DNA from: Collinsella sp.
GTDB taxonomy: Bacteria; Actinomycetota; Coriobacteriia; Coriobacteriales; Coriobacteriaceae
Assembly (NCBI GenBank): GCA_019413925.1
Contig: DXMY01000053.1
Span: forward strand, 1 to 64,000
Length of the DNA: 64,000 nucleotides
Direction of reading: 5' to 3'
This document shows, piece by piece, positions 57,211 to 64,000 of this stretch. Position 1 is the stretch's first letter, and every line of letters begins with the position of its first letter. The position numbers and the translations under genes were made by a program. The notes beneath the pieces were generated by a model. It saw nothing but the letters and a program-made list of their open reading frames with translations, was not told where the DNA came from and made no database searches.

Positions 57211-58063
57211 GCTCGTTCTCCTGTCATAAAAAGTATTGCCTATTTTACCAGCATGTTCTCGACATTCGGTGAAGGCCTCATCGTCGACTCATGGGCAAGC
57301 CGCCTGATACGACTCCCTTTCCCTGCCAGCAGCGCAGTCGCCTGACCTGCGGCTTTGGAATCGCGTTGGAAGCCGCCCTCGACCAATCATTTGCAGTTGT
57401 TGCGAGTGGCTTGTGCGTGATGCTGCGGTTGAGTTCCAGAAACGGGCGATTCCGCCCAATCGGGCATCCGAATCACGGCCGGAAGCTCCTTTGGGACAAA
57501 AACAAAAACTCAAAGCCCTGAGTTTGAAAAAAGTTTTTGAAGTTGTCCCAGCTTTTGTCCCCGAAGCCGACGAGACGCGACATCGCGTCATTCGGCGGCA
57601 CGCGTTCCGTGTCGATGCCGAAAACTGGGTGCAACTGGAATGACGGGACGACAGAACCAAAGCCACCAGCGAAATAGTGGGAATAACAGCCCTCGAACCC
57701 TTTGGTTCGAGGGCTTTCTTTTTGCATCTTTACCTGGGAAAACGACCCAATTATTCCCGTGTGTCCCTACTGGGCGGTACAACGGAGTACTCGGCGGTAC
57801 GGGAATAATTAGGCCCTGCGGGAATAATTCACAATTCGGGTCCCCCGAAGGCCGATTTCGAGCGGATGAAACTGACTTGAAACTGCGAGGCGGATTCAAG
57901 CCCTCTTCAATTGCATTCGCCCAGGTCAACAAATGGGAATAAAGAAATGCGAAAATCGGTTTCCGCAGTTTCAGTGACCCCGAATGCCGCCGAATAACGC
58001 CGTGTATTCTGAGCGTATTGCTTGCATTGTTGCATTATTTTCCACAATGCAAGCATGGAATAA
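57211..58063. other. 853-base gap without a supported gene
   Basis: The gap holds a plus-strand terminator at 57688-57721 with no recognised upstream gene, and five scattered GGGAATAA sites (about 57679, 57753 reversed, 57801, 57821, 57932). Short frames in it have no family resemblance that I can support. Confidence 0.5.
57688..57725 (+). terminator. orphan plus-strand terminator
   Basis: AGCCCTCGAACC pairs perfectly with GGTTCGAGGGCT and is followed by TTCTTTTT. Its gene, if any, would lie in the uncharacterised segment before 57688. Confidence 0.75.
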
Positions 58064-58666
58064 ATCGAAGTCATACGAGCCACCAACGACATCGCCTCTT
58101 CCCAAAGGGGGCTCTTCACATCTGTGCAGGCGAAGGTGCTCGGCGTCGAGCGGTACGCGCTCTCGAGGCTGGAAGGGCTCGGCAACATAGAGAGGCTCGC
58201 GAAGGGCGTCTACCGCATGGGCGGCTCACCGAGCACGCGGGAGGAGGACGTCCTCGCGGCCTGACTGTCGATCGACCCGGGGAGGCGCCCCGTCGCCATG
58301 GGGGCGACGGCTGCATGGCTCTACGGCATCGGCGAGGTCAGCCCCTCGCCCTACGAGTTCTGCACGCCCGAGAGAAAGCAGACTAAGCGCCCGAACCTGA
58401 TTCATCAGGAAGCGCCGCCTCGACCCGAAGGACGTGGCGATCGTCTCGGACATCCCGGCGACGAGGCCCTGGCTCACGGTGGTGGACCTGATAGACTCCG
58501 GGGAGGAACTGAGCCTGGTCGCGAACGTGCTCGCGGACGCGCTCGAAAGGGGCCTCGTCGAAGACGAGGGCGCGCTGAGGGAGAAAATCGACGCCGGGGG
58601 GCAAAAGCCGGGATGCCGGCGGGGGCCAGCCTGTACGATTCGTTAGCTAGGAGGCGGGAAGAATGA
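58064..58666 (+). pseudogene. decayed AbiEi-type antitoxin gene
   Basis: The translated pieces match an AbiEi antitoxin: IEVIRATNDIASSQRGLFTS and LSRLEGLGNIERLAKGVYRM form the N-terminal winged helix, then AWLYGIGEVSPSPYEFCTPE. A TGA at 58262-58264 interrupts the frame where TGG (Trp) would fit. One shift lies near 58396-58400 and another in the G-run near 58600. No start codon is found in frame at the N-terminus. The last residues ASLYDSLARRREE overlap the next gene by four bases (ATGA), as in AbiE operons. Confidence 0.75.
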
Positions 58667-58884
58667 CGTACGAGAACGGCGGTCAGCTCGACAGGGCCCT
58701 GAAGAGGGCCGTTCGCGACAGGGGCGGTGACCCCGGGGACGGCTGTCGTCGGGCTTTGCGCGACCGGTTCCTGCGCAGGGTGTTCAGCAACCCCGACGGC
58801 CGGTTTATCCTCAAGGGCGGAAGCGGGCTGCTCGCGCGCATCCCCGACGGCCGCGTCACGCGCGACATCGACTTCGCGACGGCA
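58663..58884 (+). pseudogene. truncated AbiEii-type nucleotidyltransferase
   Basis: The fragment starts MTYENGGQLDRALKRAVRDR, then RFILKGGSGLLARIP and TRDIDFATA, the GG...D-x-D signature of AbiEii toxins. The frame is cut at 58884 by a 118-base palindromic insertion and IS30 remnant. Nothing after the D-x-D is left. It is the lost toxin partner of the decayed antitoxin upstream. Confidence 0.75.
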
Positions 58885-59002
58885 TCTGTGTTTGATAGCG
58901 TTCAATTTACGGGTTGGGGCTGCGGTGGAAATCCTGGACCAAAAGAGGACCAGGATTTCCACCGCAGCCCCAACCCGAAAATCAGGCTTGACTAAACACA
59001 GA
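58885..59002. repeat. 118-bp palindromic insertion
   Basis: TCTGTGTTT and AAACACAGA bound the segment. Inner arms (58910-58937 and 58950-58977) of 28 bases, starting CGGGTTGGGGCTGCGG, pair perfectly. The outer right end runs into IS30 coding sequence. It interrupts the nucleotidyltransferase gene. Confidence 0.75.
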
Positions 59003-59164
59003 CGGTCTGCTGCGCGAGTACTTCCCGAAGGGGACCGGCTTCTCTGCGGTCTCGGACGAGGAGGTCGAGCGGGTGTACGATGCCATCAACCGCAGGCCCC
59101 ACAAGCGCCTGGGGTTCAGGGCGCCCTACGAGGTCCACTACTCAGGGGTGTTGCAGTTGCTCTG
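58995..59164 (+). mobile_element. IS30-family transposase remnant (C-terminus)
   Basis: The translation NTDGLLREYFPKGTGF, then VSDEEVERVYDAINRRPHKR and LGFRAPYEVHY is the C-terminal end of IS30 transposases, ending at TGA 59162-59164. The rest of the element is missing. It joins directly to the palindrome on the left and a DUF3800 remnant on the right. Confidence 0.8.
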
Positions 59165-59189
59165 AGAATTCAAGCTCGAAAAGGCGCAA

Positions 59190-59586
59190 GCAAAGGTATC
59201 TTGACTACGCTCTAAAGCGTGGCGTGAAGTCCGGCATCGTTGACGCGCTGAGGCTTCAGGGAATTGCCGCGAGCGAGGTTGATGCAGTTTCTGTTGTGGT
59301 TGACGAGCATTCGACTTCGATCGACGGAAAGTACAACCTGGCAGAATCGGTTGATGAGGAGCTGCGCTGCGGCATGTTCAACCCAACGTGGCAGACCTCC
59401 TACCCTCCTGTATTTAGCGACTGGCTGCCCAAGATTCCAGTCTCCTATGTCGACTCCTCCAAGGTGGCTATGGTGAGGGCGGCTGACGTGACGGCGAACT
59501 GGGCATTTATGGCCGAGCGCGACAAAGAGACATATCCGCGAGCCTACGAGATGCTATCAAAGGCGACGGTCCTCGGGCTTCTGTAG
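59190..59586 (+). pseudogene. DUF3800 gene remnant (C-terminal part)
   Basis: The frame holds ALKRGVKSGIVDALRLQGIA, VVVDEHSTS, FNPTWQTSYPPVFSDWLP and YVDSSKVAMVRAADVTANWA, the C-terminal half of a DUF3800 protein. The N-terminal half with its metal-binding residues is missing. DUF3800 genes often lie next to restriction-modification loci; here it is convergent with the TRD cassette. Confidence 0.65.
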
Positions 59587-59612
59587 CGTTGGACATGTAA
59601 CTATCTGTCTTT

Positions 59613-60212
59613 TCAAAAGCCGTGAAGATCTTGGTGGATGATAAATTGCGATTTGTCGACCTGGGCGACGAAGTCGGCGAACTCTTGCTGAAGCTCAAGG
59701 GGAGGCAAGGGAACCGTCATTCTCTTTAGATCTTCTTTGGTAATTGCCTCCCTTGTTGCTCCAGCCGCTCTTGAGCCGTTTAGCAGGAGTCTCTGATACG
59801 AATCACTGATCAGCACCGTGTTCAATAGCACCGGTAGCATCCGTTTTTGGTCGACTCTGACAATTGAGACATGCTGATTAACACGTCCACCAGCCAATTC
59901 ATCCGGCAAAAGACATGAACGAGCAACCGAAGCGCCAGTAATATTCAGAAGCACGTCACCCTTCATCAGCGTGACGCCTTCTAGTTTTGCGGCTTGTTCA
60001 TCATCAATACAAGCAAGGTCCTTCCACACGAAACGACCGTTGTGAACATTCATACTTCTGACCAGCGGAACACCTTCGGCCTTGTATGCCGTTTTGCCGC
60101 CTCGTGGTGTTGCTCCGGAACCCAACTTGGTACAGAGGTCTTCAAGCCTAACGAAAGGCCATTTTTTACCATCGACCGGATCGCCAAATACCTCTACAAA
60201 CCGTGATTTGAC
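59613..60212 (-). pseudogene. promoterless spare HsdS target-recognition cassette
   Basis: Reading on the minus strand from the recombinase stop, the frame VKSRFVEVFGDPVDGKKW continues through LGSGATPRGGKTAYKAEGVP to SRAAGATREAITKEDLKRMT and LQQEFADFVAQVDKSQF, ending after about 200 residues. This is one specificity half-domain (TRD) with its central helices. It has no start codon of its own at the 5' end and lies in frame after the recombinase stop. The first 21 bases repeat exactly at the matching point of the live M-S gene. Confidence 0.75.
60192..60212 (-). repeat. 21-bp direct repeat, cassette copy
   Basis: The minus strand starts GTCAAATCACGG and encodes VKSRFVE. It is identical to 61843-61863 and abuts the recombinase stop codon, so it is the likely crossover site. 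Confidence 0.85.
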
Positions 60213-61205
60213 TTAACAGATATACCTTCTATGAGAGTCCCTTACGTTGTCCTGATCGACCATTGCGTACATCAACGTTGTGTCAATCTTTTGATGGCCA
60301 AGCGGCTTCTGCACCTGCTCGATGGGCATTCCTTTTCCAATTGCTTTGGTGGCCAGCGTTCTCCTGAACTTATGTGGGTGGACGTGTTTGACGCCTGCTT
60401 TTGTTCCCAAGGAGCGAAGGCGGAGCTCGACTCCGCTTACTTGCAGCCTGGAACTCGGCTTTGTGAGACTACAGAATAGCGCGGCGACGTTATCGCTGCG
60501 TTCTTGCAGGTAGTTGTTTAGGTGCAGCTTTGTAGTTGCATCAAAATAGACGACTCTCTCTTTGTTGCCCTTTCCGAGTACAATGCACTCTCGCCGATTT
60601 AGATCAACGTCTTCTCGATTGAGCGAGACGAGTTCGCCTATTCTCATCCCTGTTGAACTAAGAAGGTTGATGATTGCCAGATCCCTCTTGCAAGAACAGG
60701 CGTCTGTGAGGGCTATAAGTTCTTCATCAGAATATACGGACTTGACCGTTCTCTTTGAGCGAATCTTTTTAATGCGTCGTGCAGGGCTTTTGAGTATATG
60801 GTTCTCGTCTTCAAGCCAAGAGAAGAATGACGACAGGATGCGCCTGACGTTGTCGACGGTGATGCTCCCCGCGTTATTACCTATGGGATATTCGCTCAGG
60901 TATGTTCGTAAGTCATCTGAACTAATCCGGATAATTGGTTTTTTGATTGCTTCGAGCGCCCTTGTAAGTGTGGCCTTGTAGTACCTGATGGTCTTAGGCG
61001 AGCATCCCTCGATGGTTTTGGCTGCGAGGAATCGCTCCATGTACTTTGAGGCCTCGTCTTCGACATTGCTGAGCGCGTTCACTTCAAGTTCGATGCCCCT
61101 GAGTTCGCTCATAAGGACGCTCTCGAGATACGAAAGCACTTCGCCGCTAACGAGTGCCTGCATTTTTGTGAGAACCGCGTTTGCTATTTCGACCGTCGTG
61201 TGCAT
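60213..61205 (-). CDS. tyrosine recombinase (XerC-like)
   Basis: The 330-residue recombinase has an N-terminal SAM-like core-binding domain (SPKTIRYYKATLTRALEAIK) and a catalytic domain with Arg in STGMRIGELVSL, His-x-x-Arg in HPHKFRRTLATKA, His in PLGHQKIDTT and the Tyr nucleophile in TLMYAMV. The ribosome site GGGAGG lies inside a 13-bp hairpin (61208-61239) just before the ATG. Its stop touches the 21-bp repeat of the spare cassette. It probably moves or exchanges the TRD segments of the flanking M-S gene. Confidence 0.9.
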   Translation of the reverse strand: MHTTVEIANAVLTKMQALVSGEVLSYLESVLMSELRGIELEVNALSNVEDEASKYMERFLAAKTIEGCSPKTIRYYKATLTRALEAIKKPIIRISSDDLRTYLSEYPIGNNAGSITVDNVRRILSSFFSWLEDENHILKSPARRIKKIRSKRTVKSVYSDEELIALTDACSCKRDLAIINLLSSTGMRIGELVSLNREDVDLNRRECIVLGKGNKERVVYFDATTKLHLNNYLQERSDNVAALFCSLTKPSSRLQVSGVELRLRSLGTKAGVKHVHPHKFRRTLATKAIGKGMPIEQVQKPLGHQKIDTTLMYAMVDQDNVRDSHRRYIC

Positions 61206-61207
61206 CA

Positions 61208-61239
61208 GTTCCTCCCATCCCGATATGGATGGGAGGAAC
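61208..61239 (-). promoter_or_regulatory. hairpin sequestering the recombinase ribosome site
   Basis: On the minus strand GTTCCTCCCATCC pairs perfectly with GGATGGGAGGAAC across a six-base loop. The 3' arm contains the ribosome site, two bases before the ATG at 61205. It may also end the M-S transcript. Confidence 0.7.
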
Positions 61240-61242
61240 GTA

Positions 61243-64000
61243 TCACGCGAGGAATCGGTTTAGAAGGGCGTCGCGCTCTGCGGAAAGGGCGTCGACCTCT
61301 TGCTCAAGTGCAAATTGCGATTTGTCCGCCTCGGCAGCGAAGTCGGCGAACTCCTGTTGGAGGGACAACGGGGGAATTGCAATGGGAATAGCGGCCAAGT
61401 CTGCTGCGCTGATATTTGCCTGATGGACACTTCCCTTCGCTATATTACGAAGGACTCGCTTTCCTTCCTTTGAATTCAGGTAACCAGATACATATTCGGC
61501 AGAGCTGTGGTCAGCGAACCTTACGCACACGATGTACCCAGCAATAACCATGGTCTCTGACTGATGAAAAACGCAAGTTTTCCCAACCTTGTCAATGCTG
61601 TTGGTTCGATTAAAAAGCATATCGCCATAGCGGACGGTAGCATTTTCGAGAGCTTGGCCCTTTAGGGTGATTCGCTTTGTATCGGTTAGGTCAAGGATGC
61701 CGTCGTCGGTGATATTGTTCATTCGGATGTAGACATAATCGCCATCGGCGCCGGCTTTTGCTGAAGTGCCGTAGTGCATTTCTATGCTGTAGTTGCCGAT
61801 TGTTTCGATTGGCCATGATGCGTGTGTCTTGGTTCTAAACATCTCTACAAACCGTGATTTGACGCTCTCCTTGAGAGCGGCGATTTGCTGTCTTTTGCTA
61901 TTGATTTCATCTGTTAAGCGATTGAAACCGTCGATGAGGGCTCTCTGCTCGGAGAGCGTCGGGACTGGGATGGGGTATTTGAGCAGCTCATTCTTGTCTC
62001 CGCGAGGCCTGCCGGTTCCCGTGAAGGTGGACATATCGTAGTCGAAGAAGTCCTTCTGCCACAGGAGCAGATGGAGGAACTCGGGCAATAGGCTGTCGGT
62101 ATTTATGCTTCGGAATACCAAAACGTCCTTGGAGCACGCCCCATCGCGGTCTGCGAGCCAAATCTTCTGCAGATAGGGGCGAATATTGGAGACGAGCGTG
62201 TCTCCCTTCTTGTATGCGGTGCCAGCACTTGCCGGAAGCTCTCCGCTATAGGCGGTTATGCCGCCACGATCCTTGACCATGTTCTCCGTTGTTACGTAAG
62301 TGTCGGTGGTGATGGAACTCTGGGCCACGCTGTTGGTAACGTAGGATGTGATGTCTCTAAGCGTCTTGACTACGGTGCCCTGGGCGAACGAGCGGGGCTT
62401 GTAGAAAGAGCGGGGAATCGTAAGAGTCTCGTCGAACTTCTCGGCATCAAAGTCGATGAAATCGGCGGTCTTGGCATAGTAGTAGTACTGGGCAAGGTCG
62501 CCGGGCTCAACCTGCTCGCCGGAGAACCATGCTCTGATGATGCCGCTTAGCGAGTTCGTGTCGTCCGATTCGTCGTCCGAATAGAGCACGCCCTCACCAT
62601 CGATGGGCTGTATCCCCTCGTTGCCTTTGCGATTGCTCCATTTGTAGCCAAGGAAAGAGGCGATTTCCTTGGTCGTGTTAGGTGAGTTGATGATGAGCGT
62701 CTGTTCGCCGCAGACGAGACCCCAAACGCGCAGGCGTTTGCGCTCTTCCTTGTGCGCATAGCGATAGAACAGCTCGTTCTCTGCTTTGAGCTGTGAGTTC
62801 TTGTCGGCCGCCTTCCAAGTCTTGCTCTTTCGAAGGGCCTTGAGCTCCTTCGATGATTCGAAAAGATGGCAATAAACGTTGAAGTGGCGAGTGTTTGCCC
62901 ATTCGTTCCAGCCAGCCTCTCCTGCGAGAAAAGCCCGGTAAGTATCTCCGTCTACATTAATTGTGTCGAGATAAGCGTTGAAAGCGCTTTCGTCTTTCCA
63001 ACCAGTGAGCTTCCTGCGCTCAAAAACAGCGTCAACGAAATCAAGTGCGTTCGCATTGCGGGGCGGGATCTCGTCAAAGCGACGTAGGAACATAATTGCG
63101 ACGTTTGTTCCTGTGGCCGCGAATGTGCCTGATCCAAACCTGGCGATGGAGACGATCTCGAAGGAGCTCAAAAGCACATCGCGTGCGGCCATGAAACTCG
63201 AGCTCGTGCTCTTGTCGAGGATCGAGGTGGGGAGGACAATGGCGGCGTAGCCTCCGGGCCGAACAAGCTGTGCCGCACGCTCGACAAAGAGGGTCTCGAT
63301 TTCCGAGCCGCTATCGCTGATGGTTTCCAGCACTTTGAGTTCGTTGTTGTGAAGCTTGAGATGCGGTTTGAAGGCCGCGACAGAGTACGGGGGATTGGCG
63401 ACAAGAATGTCGAAGCGTCCCCTGTCGGTTCGGCTGTCGATTCCCTTGTCGGGATAATTTTCAAGTCCGTCGCCGAAGACCACGTTGCCCTGCCCTGCGC
63501 CATGCATGTAGAACGAGACCTTGGAAACGCGAGCGAGTCGATAGTCCTTCTCGATGCCGACGAGATTGTCTCTGACCCAGTCGGCGTCTCCGAGGTCATC
63601 CTCTATGGTCGGATCATATTGGCATGCGGCGTCGGAGATTTCTTCGAACCCTTCTGTGAGAAAGTGCCCCGCGCCGCAGGCGTAATCGATAACGCGTGGA
63701 TAGTGCACGGCACCAGCCTCGTCCTGCACGATGCTGTCGAGTGGGAGTGACTTCCAAATAAAACGGGTGATGGGCACAGGTGTGAAGAATTGGCCCTCGT
63801 TTTGCTTAAAGCCCTGATTAAGGAGCTGTTCGAAGAGGTCGCCCAAGAATTGAATGTCTTGAGTTCCTACGATGCGATACGGCTGTAGAAGTTGCACCGT
63901 CTCTACGAGTACCTTGCCGTTCTGAAGAAAGAGTTCCTCGTTGTGGACGTCTTTGAACGCAAAGTCATTGTTGGTATAAAATTTAAGCTTGCGCAGCGTG
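61243..64000 (-). CDS. N6-adenine DNA methylase-specificity fusion, 5' end outside window
   Basis: At least 918 residues are visible, and the frame is open to base 64000 on the minus strand. The methylase part carries GQFFTPVPITRFIWKSLPLD and VIDYACGAGHFLTEGF, then the catalytic NPPYSV. After a helical linker come two target-recognition halves: the first around YKPRSFAQGTVVK to LSEQRALIDGFNRLTDEINS, the second after VKSRFVEMF to LQQEFADFAAEADKSQFALE. An M-S or R-M-S single-chain enzyme (type IIG or type I-like) fits; an N-terminal nuclease, if present, lies outside. AT-rich codons suggest transfer. Confidence 0.85.
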   Translation of the reverse strand, partial: TLRKLKFYTNNDFAFKDVHNEELFLQNGKVLVETVQLLQPYRIVGTQDIQFLGDLFEQLLNQGFKQNEGQFFTPVPITRFIWKSLPLDSIVQDEAGAVHYPRVIDYACGAGHFLTEGFEEISDAACQYDPTIEDDLGDADWVRDNLVGIEKDYRLARVSKVSFYMHGAGQGNVVFGDGLENYPDKGIDSRTDRGRFDILVANPPYSVAAFKPHLKLHNNELKVLETISDSGSEIETLFVERAAQLVRPGGYAAIVLPTSILDKSTSSSFMAARDVLLSSFEIVSIARFGSGTFAATGTNVAIMFLRRFDEIPPRNANALDFVDAVFERRKLTGWKDESAFNAYLDTINVDGDTYRAFLAGEAGWNEWANTRHFNVYCHLFESSKELKALRKSKTWKAADKNSQLKAENELFYRYAHKEERKRLRVWGLVCGEQTLIINSPNTTKEIASFLGYKWSNRKGNEGIQPIDGEGVLYSDDESDDTNSLSGIIRAWFSGEQVEPGDLAQYYYYAKTADFIDFDAEKFDETLTIPRSFYKPRSFAQGTVVKTLRDITSYVTNSVAQSSITTDTYVTTENMVKDRGGITAYSGELPASAGTAYKKGDTLVSNIRPYLQKIWLADRDGACSKDVLVFRSINTDSLLPEFLHLLLWQKDFFDYDMSTFTGTGRPRGDKNELLKYPIPVPTLSEQRALIDGFNRLTDEINSKRQQIAALKESVKSRFVEMFRTKTHASWPIETIGNYSIEMHYGTSAKAGADGDYVYIRMNNITDDGILDLTDTKRITLKGQALENATVRYGDMLFNRTNSIDKVGKTCVFHQSETMVIAGYIVCVRFADHSSAEYVSGYLNSKEGKRVLRNIAKGSVHQANISAADLAAIPIAIPPLSLQQEFADFAAEADKSQFALEQEVDALSAERDALLNRFLA
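61843..61863 (-). repeat. 21-bp direct repeat, copy inside the M-S gene
   Basis: Identical to 60192-60212 and in frame at VKSRFVE, at the boundary between the first and second target-recognition halves. Exchange at these sites would swap the second half in frame. Confidence 0.85.

Noticed and set aside
57473..57727. Short open frames around 57.3-57.7 kb on both strands
   Set aside because: They overlap each other and have no ribosome site or family resemblance that I can support; the minus-strand one crosses a strong terminator stem.

Overview
The window looks like a chromosomal stretch of a human-gut Coriobacteriia bacterium, most like Collinsella. This is inferred from remembered gene content and sequence style: GC-rich codons in the housekeeping genes, GatCAB, type III glutamine synthetase, B12-dependent MetH with a separate reactivation protein, tmRNA, sortase-assembled pili and many small dispersed palindromes. 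No rRNA gene is present, so the species cannot be fixed from this sequence alone.

Layout. Positions 1-7.0 kb hold a sortase pilus locus (end of an ancillary pilin, major pilin, class C sortase). Two 250-bp direct repeats with a tiny membrane peptide, and an AbiE-like two-gene module, sit between pilins and sortase. Positions 7.1-10.6 kb hold gatCAB. Positions 11-18.2 kb appear to be a metal or siderophore block: an AraC-type regulator divergent from a heterodimeric ABC exporter, then a PacL-like small protein and an unusual P1B-type ATPase. The same palindromic box lies before both transcription units. A RelB-like/PIN toxin-antitoxin pair with a visible operator follows. Positions 19.9-25.9 kb hold tmRNA, repeats, a patatin, rplM-rpsI, glmM, a PTS EIIA domain and nagB behind a structured leader. 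Positions 26-32.4 kb hold a 999-residue SARP/MalT-like regulator, yhbY, a methyltransferase and a UPF0210 protein. Positions 32.5-39.3 kb hold the one-carbon operon metF, MetH-reactivation gene and metH, divergent from glnN. Then come a MITE-like element, tRNA-Glu, a fused MurT-GatD lipid II amidase and two overlapping TPR-like genes. Positions 44.7-48.4 kb carry an iron-dependent alcohol dehydrogenase and two GldA paralogues. Next are a double-ferredoxin protein, ychF, ansA, guaA and yjdF with its riboswitch.

Positions 56-64 kb are an accessory defence region: an Abi_2 (HEPN) gene, a decayed AbiEi/AbiEii pair broken by a palindrome and an IS30 remnant, a DUF3800 remnant, and a modification-specificity (M-S) fusion gene that runs off the right edge. 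A tyrosine recombinase lies between the M-S gene and a promoterless spare target-recognition cassette. The live and spare cassettes begin with the same 21-bp sequence in direct orientation.

The least explained signals are: (1) the recombinase-linked spare TRD cassette; (2) a two-copy family of 3'-UTR elements (10620-10762 and 30892-31025) with a conserved hairpin core inside locus-specific long inverted repeats; (3) the shared palindromic box joining the ABC exporter to the P-type ATPase; (4) the MurT-GatD fusion. All family assignments come from reading the sequence; no database search was run.
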